A stretch of 35,947 nucleotides of DNA from an uncultured Granulosicoccaceae bacterium (GTDB lineage: Bacteria; Pseudomonadota; Gammaproteobacteria; Granulosicoccales; Granulosicoccaceae), in NCBI GenBank assembly GCA_937931165.1, contig CALHCI010000161.1, positions 1 to 35,947 of the forward strand, in the 5' to 3' direction. The position numbers were made by a program, and so were the translations under genes. The notes beneath the pieces are model-generated. The model was not told the origin of the DNA, searched no databases, and saw only the letters and a list, made by a program, of their open reading frames with translations. Numbering within the stretch: the stretch's first letter is position 1; each line of letters begins with the position of its first letter. Below, piece after piece: positions 7,716-16,481 of the stretch.

Positions 7716-9791
7716 TTACTTACGAAGGGTTGAATAACGTCGCTGAATTTCACCATGCCGTACACCGGTGAGTGAATAACCGATCACAGAGCGGCTCCCG
7801 GACTGTTCCCTTACCCCGATTTCAGTAGAATCATCACCCAACGTTTGTGCTATCGCCCGCGCTTGTTCAACAGGAGAATCCGCAGAATCAATATCAGCCA
7901 GTACGCGCTCAAAATACCTGACTGTGTCGTCTCTGCTTTTCCCTGAGCCAATGGCCTGCGGTACCAGATCCTGCCGTACCAGCCAGCTCACGAATTGACA
8001 CAACTCGTCAACGGAAGGGTTGCGCCTTCTTTTTTCACTAACACAGGCAAGTAACACAAACAAAAACAGGGAACCGACATGTTCTCTGTCCGGACTTATG
8101 GTCAACGACTCTATGCGGTTTTTTTGAATTTGCTCTGGCGCGGGATTCCAGCCACTGCCAACCGGCATTTTACTCACCCACGCTGTCTGCTGGTCCATAT
8201 CGAAATAAACAACAAATCTGGGCTTATAGATTTCTTCAGGACACTCGAGGTTATTGCCAACGATAACTGAGTGTGAAATGAAACCGGCCCTGTCGACCGC
8301 AGACAGCTGTTCAAGTATCCGGCTATATAAACAAGGGTGCACCACGTAGTACGCCGCATCCGGAAACTGGTTTTGATTGCCTGTTCTGGATATTTTAAGA
8401 AAAGATTGCGAACCCGCATTGGCATAACCAAGTAACCCGCAACTGTATAAATAACGAATGGGGCACTTGCCAAGAGCCTGGCTATATCGGGCGCTTATTT
8501 CATCTACCTGCTCTTTGCTCAAAACGCAATGAATCAGGCTACTAAACACTGTCTCTACCGAGGTATCCCACGGTGGTACCATTTCAGCAAGATAATCGTT
8601 GAGAATTTCATTGGCAGTTTCGTTGATAGTTAAAGACATTGTCTTGCGATGACCACGTCTTGCCGGAGGAATATTTTCCCCAATCCGCCTGCCATGCCAT
8701 ACCAGTTCACGCGGAGACCCGAAAGTATGCCTGACCAGCCATTGCACAACGGGCTCGGAAGTTCGTGGCACATTAACATTTCTGAATTCGGTAACGCCGA
8801 TATACCTTTCCGTGTGAGACGGCGCATCCGGCCTGGCAAGATCCCCACGGTCAGTCAGCTTTACATTGAGGTTAAAAATTTCCCGTAATAATTCATTGTC
8901 ATAATTGAGTTCAACGCAATAGCTGGAGACCTGCGCCTTGTTCTGTTTCCCATGCAGTGAGTACTTGCGATAGGCCTCTGAACGTATTGCCGCATAAATA
9001 CGAAAGCTGCCGGCACCGATATCCTGCATCTCTCCAATGGCATCGACAAGACCGGTCTGAACGGCCTCCCATACGGATAGTACGCCGTCTGTTAAATCAC
9101 TCTGTCTGTCGTGATACCGACGAAACGCCTGATCTACCTGATCAAGAATTATCGTGTAATACTCACCTTCCGTTACTTTTAACCTGGGCTGAACAAACTC
9201 ACCCAGCCATAAGTAAATCTGGCTCTGAGTAAAATTACGACGCAAAAATATATCGATAATCGGTGTGATGTAGTCTTGTCTATTGGCAATGCAATCCTGA
9301 TATTTGGCACCGATTTTTTTAAAAACATCCCACTCTGACTTATTGACCGCACAGCCCAGCACCTGATGCAGCCCCTGCTTACTGATGGCTTCTTTGTTAA
9401 TCTCGAGCACCAGTACGGTGGAAATCACCATTTTCCACATCACCGACCAGTAACTGTGCTCCCTGAACTTCGAATATTCGTCTTCATGAATATCGACGTT
9501 GATCTCTTGAAGCAACACAATATAGGGGTGGTACATCGGGACGATTCGATAACCGTCGTTTTTAAGCTGTACCGCTTTTCTGGCCAAACCCGTTGACTTG
9601 CCAAGCCCCTTGCTGCCCACCAGTATACGGCCCAGGTCATCGACATCACTTAAAAACTCTCTAAACGATTTGTGCCCGACCAGCGGTAGTTTGTTCGCAT
9701 CTACCTGGGCCTTACCACCTGTGTGAAAATACTTACTGACTTCAGTTTCCCACGCCCTGACTCCCGACGAACTGTCACTGAATTTGATCAA
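7716..9791 (-). CDS. Large orphan P-loop ATPase
   Basis: A 691-residue protein with one readable NTPase domain near the N-terminus: Walker A GSKGLGKST (59-67) and a Walker B-like IILDQVDQ (214-221), followed by IYAAIRSEAYRKY, which could be a sensor region. The arrangement recalls large AAA/STAND-like ATPases such as the 'Sll1717' type, but the remaining 400 residues match nothing I recognise. No transmembrane segment is obvious. It is a single gene: the downstream neighbour is convergent, the upstream one divergent. The start codon is TTG, chosen because a strong GGAGGA lies 6 nt before it. Solitary ATPases of this size sometimes turn out to be anti-phage factors; that is inference only. Confidence 0.7.
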   Translation of the reverse strand: MIKFSDSSSGVRAWETEVSKYFHTGGKAQVDANKLPLVGHKSFREFLSDVDDLGRILVGSKGLGKSTGLARKAVQLKNDGYRIVPMYHPYIVLLQEINVDIHEDEYSKFREHSYWSVMWKMVISTVLVLEINKEAISKQGLHQVLGCAVNKSEWDVFKKIGAKYQDCIANRQDYITPIIDIFLRRNFTQSQIYLWLGEFVQPRLKVTEGEYYTIILDQVDQAFRRYHDRQSDLTDGVLSVWEAVQTGLVDAIGEMQDIGAGSFRIYAAIRSEAYRKYSLHGKQNKAQVSSYCVELNYDNELLREIFNLNVKLTDRGDLARPDAPSHTERYIGVTEFRNVNVPRTSEPVVQWLVRHTFGSPRELVWHGRRIGENIPPARRGHRKTMSLTINETANEILNDYLAEMVPPWDTSVETVFSSLIHCVLSKEQVDEISARYSQALGKCPIRYLYSCGLLGYANAGSQSFLKISRTGNQNQFPDAAYYVVHPCLYSRILEQLSAVDRAGFISHSVIVGNNLECPEEIYKPRFVVYFDMDQQTAWVSKMPVGSGWNPAPEQIQKNRIESLTISPDREHVGSLFLFVLLACVSEKRRRNPSVDELCQFVSWLVRQDLVPQAIGSGKSRDDTVRYFERVLADIDSADSPVEQARAIAQTLGDDSTEIGVREQSGSRSVIGYSLTGVRHGEIQRRYSTLRK

Positions 9792-9797
9792 ACTGAT

Positions 9798-9803
9798 TCC
9801 TCC
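9798..9803 (-). promoter_or_regulatory. Strong ribosome binding site deciding a TTG start
   Basis: On the coding strand GGAGGA lies 6 nt before the TTG at 9789-9791, inside a longer purine run (9798-9810). It supports TTG as the true start of the P-loop ATPase. Confidence 0.65.
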
Positions 9804-9970
9804 TCTCCTTGATCACATCAACTCCAAAATTACCAACTAAAATTACCAAATTGATGAGAGCGCTACGATACCTCATTTATCGTTCGATTTTTATTACTGT
9901 TACCAGCCCCCAAAAAAGCACTGCCCCGATCATTAAAGGCAACTACCGACACTTATGACAGACCAAAAAC

Positions 9971-10016
9971 ATACCATCTACATCTACATGCGTAGCACAG
10001 AATGATTAGATGGTAT
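9971..10016. promoter_or_regulatory. 10-bp inverted repeat overlapping a -10 box; candidate operator
   Basis: The arms ATACCATCTA (9971-9980) and its exact reverse complement (10007-10016) are 26 nt apart. The right arm runs into TATACT (10014-10019), a good -10 box for the outer-membrane protein gene that starts at 10119. The site lies in the 327-bp divergent gap 9792-10118, which otherwise holds only a short direct repeat (AAATTACCAA twice near 9828-9850) and no gene I would defend. Confidence 0.45.
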
Positions 10017-10118
10017 ACTACTGACTCTGTACGACAGTGTTACTGAACCACAGTGACTCATCATTCGTACTGCATCGTACGAGTGTTTCCACGGCAAACT
10101 TCAGGACACCCCGATCTC

Positions 10119-10877
10119 ATGTATCGCCCCCCGTTTATCGTTGCAGTTTTTATTATTTTCAGTGTGCTTTTTCCAACGCTATTGCTCGCCACAGATGACC
10201 ACATTGATATTAAATTACTCACCGGCAGCAGTTGGCAGGTAAAAAATGACGTGCAAATTCCCAACACAGATGCCGGCACACGATTCTCACTTGCCGATAC
10301 CGTAGGTGAAGGTCCTGTCACAGCAGCACGGCTGGAAATAAACTGGAAGCTTAACGACAAACACGGAGTTCGTTTTCTATTCGCACCGCTGTCTTACGAA
10401 GAGCCGATTGAATTTACCGATCCGGTAAATTTCAATGGCGAAAGCTTTGCAGCAAACACACCGACAACAGCCGGCTACCGCTTTAACTCGTGGCGAGTTG
10501 GCTACCACTACACGTTAATAAACAATGCAACAAACACGCTTCGTATTGGCGGTACCTTAAAAATTCGAGATGCTGAAATCCGGCTTGAGCAAAACGGTAT
10601 TGAGACTGCTGACGATGATCTGGGCGTGGTGCCTCTGCTGCACCTGGCCACAGAACGGCGCCTCAGCAACCACTGGTTTGTCGGCGCAGATATTGACGCG
10701 CTCGCCGGTGGCCCCGGACGTGCGATTGATGCCGGTATAACAGTCGGCAGATCGGCTGGAAATATATGGCGAATCGGGGCTGAACTTCGGGTTCTGGAGG
10801 GCGGTGCAGATATCGAGAGTGTTTACAACTTTGCACAGTTTAACTCCGTATCGCTTTTCGCTGGAGCTCGCTTCTAA
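10119..10877 (+). CDS. Small outer-membrane beta-barrel protein
   Basis: A 252-residue protein with a signal peptide (MYRPPFIVAVFIIFSVLFPT onward, probable cleavage at LLLA/TDD). Amphipathic beta-strands alternate through the mature part, and it ends in a terminal Phe (SVSLFAGARF), the usual recognition signal for barrel insertion by the Bam machinery. Length suits an 8- to 10-stranded barrel. The start at ATG 10119 places the signal at the very N-terminus; an upstream GTG at 10053 would add 22 polar residues and is less likely. Specific function unknown. Confidence 0.7.
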   Translation: MYRPPFIVAVFIIFSVLFPTLLLATDDHIDIKLLTGSSWQVKNDVQIPNTDAGTRFSLADTVGEGPVTAARLEINWKLNDKHGVRFLFAPLSYEEPIEFTDPVNFNGESFAANTPTTAGYRFNSWRVGYHYTLINNATNTLRIGGTLKIRDAEIRLEQNGIETADDDLGVVPLLHLATERRLSNHWFVGADIDALAGGPGRAIDAGITVGRSAGNIWRIGAELRVLEGGADIESVYNFAQFNSVSLFAGARF

Positions 10878-10915
10878 AACGGATTCGCGACAAACCAGGC
10901 TTCACGCTCAGGCAC

Positions 10916-11548
10916 TCAAGTTGAACGACTGCTCGCGACAATAAAACTGCTTTCAACACTCTTGCCGTGAAACCATTCGTTCTCAATATCAAATCCGGAG
11001 CTGACTATTTCTTCTTTCAGTTCAGCTCTGGTAAACACATAAAACTCTGGCATCAGCCCTACCCACCTGGCCAGCGGCGCTATCAGCTTGATAAAACGCA
11101 CTGGAGAACCACCCATACAAGCTGTGCTACTGATAAACAGACCGCCGGGCTTTAGTATACGTTTCACTTTAGCGATAGCTGCTTTACGATCGTCAATCAA
11201 ATGAAGAATATTTAACCCCAGCACCACATCTATGCTGGCATCCTTTACTGAAACCTCTGCTAACGTGCTGCTGGTAAAGGTGATATTACTCACCCCGGCA
11301 TCAGCGGCTTTTTCACGCGCAATCTGAATCATATTGTCAGACAGGTCTGTCGCATGAATGTGTTTTACGTAAGGCGCATGGCGAATTGCCGTTGAACCGG
11401 TACCGCAGCCAAACTCAAACATCATCATTTCCGGATTCAGCTGCTGCTGAGTTTCCGCAATCTTCCTTTCATAGGAAGCCACATCCGATATTTTACTGTC
11501 CGAATACTTTCTGGCAGTTTTATCCCAGAATTTTTTCGATGTTACCAC
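10916..11548 (-). CDS. Class I SAM-dependent methyltransferase
   Basis: A 210-residue soluble protein of the small-molecule methyltransferase type. Motif I is MFEFGCGTGSTAI (43-55), an acidic post-I residue follows at HATDLSDNM, and the motif IV/post-IV region VVLGLNILHLI and LKPGGLFI are typical. Substrate is not predictable. The start is GTG at 11548, supported by an excellent AAGGAGGG ribosome site at 11554-11561. Its 3' end faces the outer-membrane protein gene with 38 bp between. Confidence 0.85.
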   Translation of the reverse strand: MVTSKKFWDKTARKYSDSKISDVASYERKIAETQQQLNPEMMMFEFGCGTGSTAIRHAPYVKHIHATDLSDNMIQIAREKAADAGVSNITFTSSTLAEVSVKDASIDVVLGLNILHLIDDRKAAIAKVKRILKPGGLFISSTACMGGSPVRFIKLIAPLARWVGLMPEFYVFTRAELKEEIVSSGFDIENEWFHGKSVESSFIVASSRST

Positions 11549-11738
11549 TTACTCCCTCCTTAGTCCGTTGGCATTCCAGTGGATCATTCTCAGTGTAAAC
11601 AAACCATAGCCCTGAATACTCAACAACAGGCTACCCTTGATCGTTGATACTGTAAAACGCTCTGCCACCTTTGTTGCACCCATACCCGGTCACGACGGCA
11701 CGACCCTCACCCACCACTTTACAAGCACGCTGGCCCGG

Positions 11739-12587
11739 TCAAGGCACAGCAAAAGTAAGGGATGCCCATAATGTTTCCCACTCAACCGATTTCTCTTCTG
11801 CCAATGCCGGTGACGGTTCTCGCAGAACCACCATATCTACCAGGTAACTGTGTGCAGGTTTGACTGGCAGTAACACCAGACCATGATCATCAGTACGGTG
11901 CAAAGTCACATCGACTTCACCTGCTGGTGACTTCTCAAACAGCTCAATCTGTGCATTTGCCCGTGGTTCATTTTGATAGTAAGCCTTTAGCTGAATTCCA
12001 TCACTAACATCATCGATATACGGGTTTTGCATAGCCACCAGCTCTATTTCAAGACCGGTTACCTGATCATTTCCGGAACCATCACCCACTGCGATCAAAG
12101 ACTTTGAATACCGTGTATAGGCCTCCCGGAACTTGCTCTCCGGAAGTGAGCGTGCACGGTGGCGCGCCAGCATATCAGGGAAATCCTTATGATCTGCAAA
12201 ACGCTGGAATTTCTCCCAGTTAGTGTACGAAATAACCGATGGAACATTTTGATGCACCACAATATTCAAACCGGCTTGCAGCGGTCGCATTTTTAATGCA
12301 GGGTTATCCCCCAGCCGGGCAACCACCGGATCGACACGACCCCGGGTAATCAAATCAAAGCGTGGAGTCCGCGGAGTGATATATGCGCTCGGTGAGCCAT
12401 CAAAGTTTTCACCATTACGCAGGTAGGCGACGAGCTCAGCGTTATCCTTTATCTGGTACTGAGTCGGCTCTATCCAGAATTCATGAGCAATTGCAGGACA
12501 CGTTATCAGTATCGCCAGCCAGACACCTGACAACCACCGGACATTAACAACCCTTAAAAGAACAACCCTTGAAAGCAATAAGTACAT
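11739..12587 (-). CDS. DUF4198-family periplasmic protein
   Basis: A 282-residue exported protein. After a signal peptide (about residues 1-34, cleavage near PAIA) the mature protein begins HEFWIEP, the hallmark of DUF4198, a family related to the periplasmic part of nickel/cobalt uptake systems. The C-terminal half looks like an Ig-like beta domain (ALLPVKPAHSYLVD-type strands). The chosen ATG at 12587 overlaps the divergent start codon of the HupE-like gene by two bases; an ATG 21 codons upstream exists but buries the signal. The pairing suggests a shared role in metal handling at the inner membrane, which is inference. Confidence 0.75.
   Translation of the reverse strand: MYLLLSRVVLLRVVNVRWLSGVWLAILITCPAIAHEFWIEPTQYQIKDNAELVAYLRNGENFDGSPSAYITPRTPRFDLITRGRVDPVVARLGDNPALKMRPLQAGLNIVVHQNVPSVISYTNWEKFQRFADHKDFPDMLARHRARSLPESKFREAYTRYSKSLIAVGDGSGNDQVTGLEIELVAMQNPYIDDVSDGIQLKAYYQNEPRANAQIELFEKSPAGEVDVTLHRTDDHGLVLLPVKPAHSYLVDMVVLREPSPALAEEKSVEWETLWASLTFAVP
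12546..12575. repeat. 15-bp tandem duplication in the DUF4198 signal-peptide region
   Basis: Two adjacent 15-bp units (12546-12560 and 12561-12575) differ at one base. They are in frame and encode two copies of a five-residue block (LSRVV / LLRVV) at the start of the signal peptide. Confidence 0.8.
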
Positions 12588-13746
12588 GACAGCGTCTCTA
12601 TTCAAATTTCGAACTAAACAGAAGATTTTACAGCGTCTGGCAATCACCATAGCATTTCTGGTCGCATTGCTACCTGTGAGCAGGTTAAATGCTCATGAGG
12701 TATCTCCGACCGTCAGTAATCTGGTTATCAACGATGATCAAGTCAACATCGATATAGGTCTGAATATCGAAGCGTTTGTTGCGCGAATCAATCTTGAAAC
12801 ATTAACCAACACAGACGACTCTGAAGGCTCTGTAAATTATGACGAATTTCGGGCCATGACGCCTGAAAATCTGGAGATCGCGTTTCGTGAATTCTGGCCC
12901 GACATGTCAGACAGGTTTTCAATCAATGCGCCTGACCCACTGGCACTTACGTTAGGCGAGATCACCATTCCTGAAGCCGGCAATGTAGACCTGCCCCGTG
13001 AATCACAGATCGAAATAACGGCAACGCTGCCACCCGGGTCTCCCGGTGTGACCGTGCGCTGGCCCGCCGAATATGGCATGCTGGTTATCAGACAACAAAG
13101 TGTTGACAATCCCTTCACCGGCCTCATCACAAACGGCGGAATCAGTGAATTAATAACCGCTAATGGCACCACACAAAAAACCGCATGGCAGACCTTTGTA
13201 GGGTACATTCCGGTAGGCTTTGATCACATCATACCGAAAGGCCTCGACCACATCCTGTTTGTACTTGGCTTGTTCTTTCTGACCACTCGTTTAATGCCAC
13301 TACTGTGGCAGATCAGCGTTTTCACACTGGCCCATACCGTGACTCTTGCACTGGGGTCACTAGGCTGGATATCCATACCCGCCACTATTGTCGAGCCACT
13401 TATTGCAGCCTCCATTATTTATGTTGCAATAGAAAACCTGTTCACCGATTCACTGCGCCCATCACGCACGTTAATCGTGTTTCTTTTTGGCCTGTTGCAC
13501 GGACTGGGATTTGCGAGCGTACTCGGGGAGTTTGGACTTCCTGCAAATAGTTTCGTACCCGCGTTGGTGGGCTTTAACCTGGGTGTAGAGTTCGGACAAT
13601 TGGCCGTAGTGGCAATCGCATTCTTTGCAATAGCCGTTTGGTGCCGCAACCATCCGGACTATCGAAAATGGATCACAATTCCTGCATCATTGATTATCGG
13701 TCTCATTGGTACCTGGTGGTTTATTGAACGAGTATTCCTGGCTTAG
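12586..13746 (+). CDS. HupE/UreJ-like membrane protein
   Basis: A 386-residue protein with a signal peptide (residues 1-36, cleavage near LNA/HEV), a beta-rich periplasmic domain to about residue 200, and a C-terminal membrane domain of six or seven helices. Motifs GFDHIIPKGLDHILFV, FTLAHTVTLAL and FGLLHGLGFAS carry conserved histidines and match the HupE/UreJ_2 group, putative nickel or cobalt permeases. The substrate here is inferred only from the family. The ATG at 12586 is the only reasonable start; it overlaps the divergent DUF4198 start, so each promoter must lie inside the other gene's 5' coding region. Confidence 0.85.
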   Translation: MTASLFKFRTKQKILQRLAITIAFLVALLPVSRLNAHEVSPTVSNLVINDDQVNIDIGLNIEAFVARINLETLTNTDDSEGSVNYDEFRAMTPENLEIAFREFWPDMSDRFSINAPDPLALTLGEITIPEAGNVDLPRESQIEITATLPPGSPGVTVRWPAEYGMLVIRQQSVDNPFTGLITNGGISELITANGTTQKTAWQTFVGYIPVGFDHIIPKGLDHILFVLGLFFLTTRLMPLLWQISVFTLAHTVTLALGSLGWISIPATIVEPLIAASIIYVAIENLFTDSLRPSRTLIVFLFGLLHGLGFASVLGEFGLPANSFVPALVGFNLGVEFGQLAVVAIAFFAIAVWCRNHPDYRKWITIPASLIIGLIGTWWFIERVFLA

Positions 13747-13943
13747 CGCGCAAAAATCATCCAGTGTTCGTTCGAGATAGATTTGTTACAAACAAGGGCA
13801 GCGCAGACCTCAAGGTATGGAGAATCTAACAGCCAGATAACATTTCCCTAACATTGTGCCGCCCACCACGTCACAACATGAACCAAAAGATGCAGTTGCA
13901 CTCATACCATGTACAAACTTGCTAACGTATGGGAAACAACACA

Positions 13944-14222
13944 ATGCCTAAAATTGACGTATACACAAAGCCCTGGTGTCGCTACAGCGGTTATGCCATC
14001 AACATGCTGAATAGACGAGGTTTACCGTATAACGAGATTAACATCACTGCTGATCCATCCCGAGAGAACGAAATGAAAAACCGCTCTGGCAGGGAAACGG
14101 TACCGCAGATATTCTTCGGCCATGTCCACATTGGGGGTAGTGACGATTTACTACTGGCGGATAGATCCGGCATGCTTGACAAGCTGATTGAGAAGCTGCG
14201 CAATAACACCCCGGGAAAGTAG
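13944..14222 (+). CDS. Glutaredoxin of the GrxC type with a CRYS active site
   Basis: A 92-residue thioredoxin-fold protein. The active site is WCRYS instead of the usual CPYC, so only the N-terminal Cys remains (monothiol chemistry). The cis-proline loop ETVPQIFF and the glutathione-binding GGSDDL are intact. Such proteins reduce glutathione mixed disulfides or bind an Fe-S cluster. I prefer ATG 13944, since the family begins directly with the MPKIDVYTK strand; an ATG five codons earlier is possible. Single gene. Confidence 0.85.
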   Translation: MPKIDVYTKPWCRYSGYAINMLNRRGLPYNEINITADPSRENEMKNRSGRETVPQIFFGHVHIGGSDDLLLADRSGMLDKLIEKLRNNTPGK

Positions 14223-14473
14223 AACACCCTTGCTTTCACCTTGCGTTTAGCACCTTGCTTAACGAGAACTCAATTGCCAAAGTGTACGCATCTCACTCAG
14301 CGAACATGGACTAGCCGCACGGGCATGCCGCACAAGAGTCGTGACATCAACTGCGCTTAGGCGAACTACCAACTTAGGTATCGTGCAGACATTATTCAGG
14401 TAGCGTTACTCATGTTCTAATTGCACTGCTCATCGACAATAGCTGCTTACCACTGCACGGATAGGCAGCTGTC

Positions 14474-15112
14474 ATGAGTAATTCTCTGGATACCCTGAAC
14501 CACGAAGCAACGAATGCCAGGTTATTAGCCGGCTTAGCAGGCCCGGTACTACTCGGGCTCGGCTCTGGCATATCGGTTTCTGCCGGATTTGGTGCGTTCG
14601 GATTTTCAGTTCTACTGGATGGAATCTATGCCAGCACTGATTGTCCACTCTGGGTCTCGCAGGCGCTCATCACCCTTTTATTTTATGCGATTGCTGGCGG
14701 CTGGGCAGGCATTCCTTTGGGCGCAGGCACATTACCCTGCCTTTTACTCATTGGACCGGCAATCAGCTACGGCGCTACCGTGACACCCGACAATCTGGCT
14801 TTTATCGGGCATCTGGCCGCCTTTGCAATCGGACTGTTCATGTTTGCTTTCGGAATCTCACTTGCTGCCGCAGCCGCTCTGGGCCCGGATGGCATCACCG
14901 CGCTGTCACTCGCTGCAGAGAAGAAATCCAGCCTGAGCATACCCCAAACAAATTTTCTATTAAATTTTGCAGCAATTCTTACCGGCACCCTGCTCGGCGG
15001 AAGATTCGGTATGGCCACTATCGCAGGCTTATTAATCGTGCCTGTGTTAATCAGCCACATGCTGCCTTTGCTAAGACATAAGTTAAGCCTGCAACCGGGA
15101 CTTGCAGCATGA
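14474..15112 (+). CDS. YczE/YyaS/YitT-type integral membrane protein
   Basis: A 212-residue protein with about five or six hydrophobic helices. The first glycine-rich helix pair (GLGSGISVSAGFGAFGFSVL) and the LGPDGITALSLA motif recall the YczE group of bacterial membrane proteins with no settled function. There is no signal sequence and cytoplasmic charged loops are short. The 250 bp upstream hold no gene I can see. Start at ATG 14474. Confidence 0.7.
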   Translation: MSNSLDTLNHEATNARLLAGLAGPVLLGLGSGISVSAGFGAFGFSVLLDGIYASTDCPLWVSQALITLLFYAIAGGWAGIPLGAGTLPCLLLIGPAISYGATVTPDNLAFIGHLAAFAIGLFMFAFGISLAAAAALGPDGITALSLAAEKKSSLSIPQTNFLLNFAAILTGTLLGGRFGMATIAGLLIVPVLISHMLPLLRHKLSLQPGLAA

Positions 15113-15137
15113 GTTTTTGTGTCGGAGCCCGCTTACG

Positions 15138-15272
15138 TTATGGAAGAGGTAGCTGATTGGCCCTCAACCACTCAGCCATCAAATCTATAAAAGCGCGCAG
15201 CTTCGATGAAACAACGCGCCCCGCAAGATGAAAGAAATGTACCGGATGCGGTGTGGTTTCATAATTTTCATG
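15138..15272 (-). pseudogene. Remnant of a LysR-family regulator, C-terminal end only
   Basis: On the minus strand a frame ending at the TAA 15138-15140 reads PHPVHFFHLAGRVVSSKLRA followed by FIDLMAEWL, the typical end of a LysR effector-binding domain. Only about 45 codons survive. The frame has no start and runs into a stop at 15303-15305, by which point it reads the neighbouring remnant. The DNA-binding domain is absent. Confidence 0.7.
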
Positions 15273-15433
15273 GCCATCCGGGGAAAACAGGATCCGTTTT
15301 TTCTACCCGCCGGCGCCGAGGCTTTTAGCAAGGATGTCCCGAATGCTGTAGTAGAATTGATTGACACTGGCCACTGGAACCCCACCTTGACGAAGTGGCG
15401 ACGCGGATTCCTGCCTTCTTAAGCGCACTATAG
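15273..15433 (+). pseudogene. Remnant of an alpha/beta hydrolase, C-terminal end with a frameshift
   Basis: On the plus strand the frame reads RGKQDPFFLPAGAEAFSKDV, then VELIDTGHW, the acid-and-histidine end of alpha/beta hydrolases. After DTGHW the expected ending continues in another frame as HLDEVATRIPAFLSAL to a TAG at 15431-15433. A short deletion of about 7 bp near 15374-15382 explains the shift. The nucleophile half of the enzyme is missing. Confidence 0.75.
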
Positions 15434-15540
15434 AGTTCAGATAGTGAAAGAATACGGTTAACCTCGCAATAGCAACTCAGATATGTTGCTATTTAAAATG
15501 ACCGGTTTCCAGGTATTATTGCCTCTAACCGGTTATTATC

Positions 15541-15816
15541 ATGGCAACACAATACAAAAAACTGTATATGGACAAACTCTTACTGGTAATTAGCGTTGTA
15601 CTAATGGTGCTTGCGATAAAAGCACATGCCATCACTCAGATTCATGTAAAGCAAAAGGTAGAGAGAGCATGGTTTGAGCGACTATTCACCGGCAGCAGAC
15701 CTGCCACAGATAACCTGACAGAAGAGGGGTTAAAATACCGCAGACAATCGAATATCTATGCAGTTGCCGGTTTCACCGTGCTGGGTATCTATGTATTTCT
15801 GAACGCAACAACATAA
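15541..15816 (+). CDS. Small two-helix membrane protein, unknown function
   Basis: A 91-residue protein with hydrophobic helices at about 12-30 and 71-88 and a basic loop between (KVERAWFERLFTGSRPATD). I recognise no family. The two AACCGGT-type boxes just upstream (near 15501 and 15529) are partly palindromic. The ATG at 15541 has no strong ribosome site; ATG 15568 is an alternative. Confidence 0.55.
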   Translation: MATQYKKLYMDKLLLVISVVLMVLAIKAHAITQIHVKQKVERAWFERLFTGSRPATDNLTEEGLKYRRQSNIYAVAGFTVLGIYVFLNATT

Positions 15817-15826
15817 CACTCCCCGC

Positions 15827-16246
15827 TCAACCGCCAGCTTTAGCCAGTATGCCATCAAGCGTGGCTCGCAGTGATTGCTCGGTAACCCGATTATCTAGCA
15901 GCTGTAGCCTTTGACCATCAGAGCCGAATATCACCAGACTTATTGAACCGACACGCTGATCGCGAACAAAACCCTGTCCCACCGGTGTCACAACATCTAC
16001 CGCAAGAAACTGCACTTTACCTTCATAGTCGGATCGTACCTTGTTCATCACTTCCATCATACGGGTACTGTCCAGCAGGTTTTTATCGTGGGTTAATACA
16101 ACACTGACTGAACCTTGCCCGATTAACGAAAGATCATCTTTGAAACCCTTGGGTAACATTAAAAACATCAATACCAACAAAGCTAATATTGCCGTGATGA
16201 CGCCAATCTTTACTGCCGGATTGTTCTTTTTTTGTTGACTATTCAT
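15827..16246 (-). CDS. Membrane-anchored thioredoxin-fold-like protein lacking cysteines
   Basis: A 139-residue protein with one N-terminal membrane helix (12-32) and a soluble domain on the periplasmic side. The alternation of strand and helix (VSVVLTHD, VMNKVRSDYEGKVQFLAVDV, SISLVIFGSDGQRL) resembles a thioredoxin fold. There is no cysteine, so it cannot do redox chemistry; a binding or scaffolding role is possible. The fold call is by eye. It converges with the small membrane protein gene, 10 bp apart. Confidence 0.5.
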   Translation of the reverse strand: MNSQQKKNNPAVKIGVITAILALLVLMFLMLPKGFKDDLSLIGQGSVSVVLTHDKNLLDSTRMMEVMNKVRSDYEGKVQFLAVDVVTPVGQGFVRDQRVGSISLVIFGSDGQRLQLLDNRVTEQSLRATLDGILAKAGG

Positions 16247-16481
16247 TTCTTAAAACCATTGTTTTAGTAACAACCGGTATTTACGATCATAAGCAACTGG
16301 CTGCCCCGGAATATGTACTGAATACAGACCCGGTTCCATTGCAGTTCGACAGGCTGCACTCTATTGCGTTCACACCATTTACCAGATCCCCGGAACAATG
16401 ACGAATCAGTTCACAAGCCGGTTAGCGTAAACGTGACATCTGCCATCTCACACGCGCCCTGACAGCGCAGAGATTATGTCT

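Noticed and set aside
9838..10012. Short frames in the gap between the ATPase and the outer-membrane protein
   Set aside because: 34 codons or fewer, without ribosome sites or recognisable features.
15185..15385. 66-codon minus-strand frame over the remnants
   Set aside because: It is out of phase with the LysR remnant and reads the hydrolase remnant backwards; both remnants explain the DNA better.
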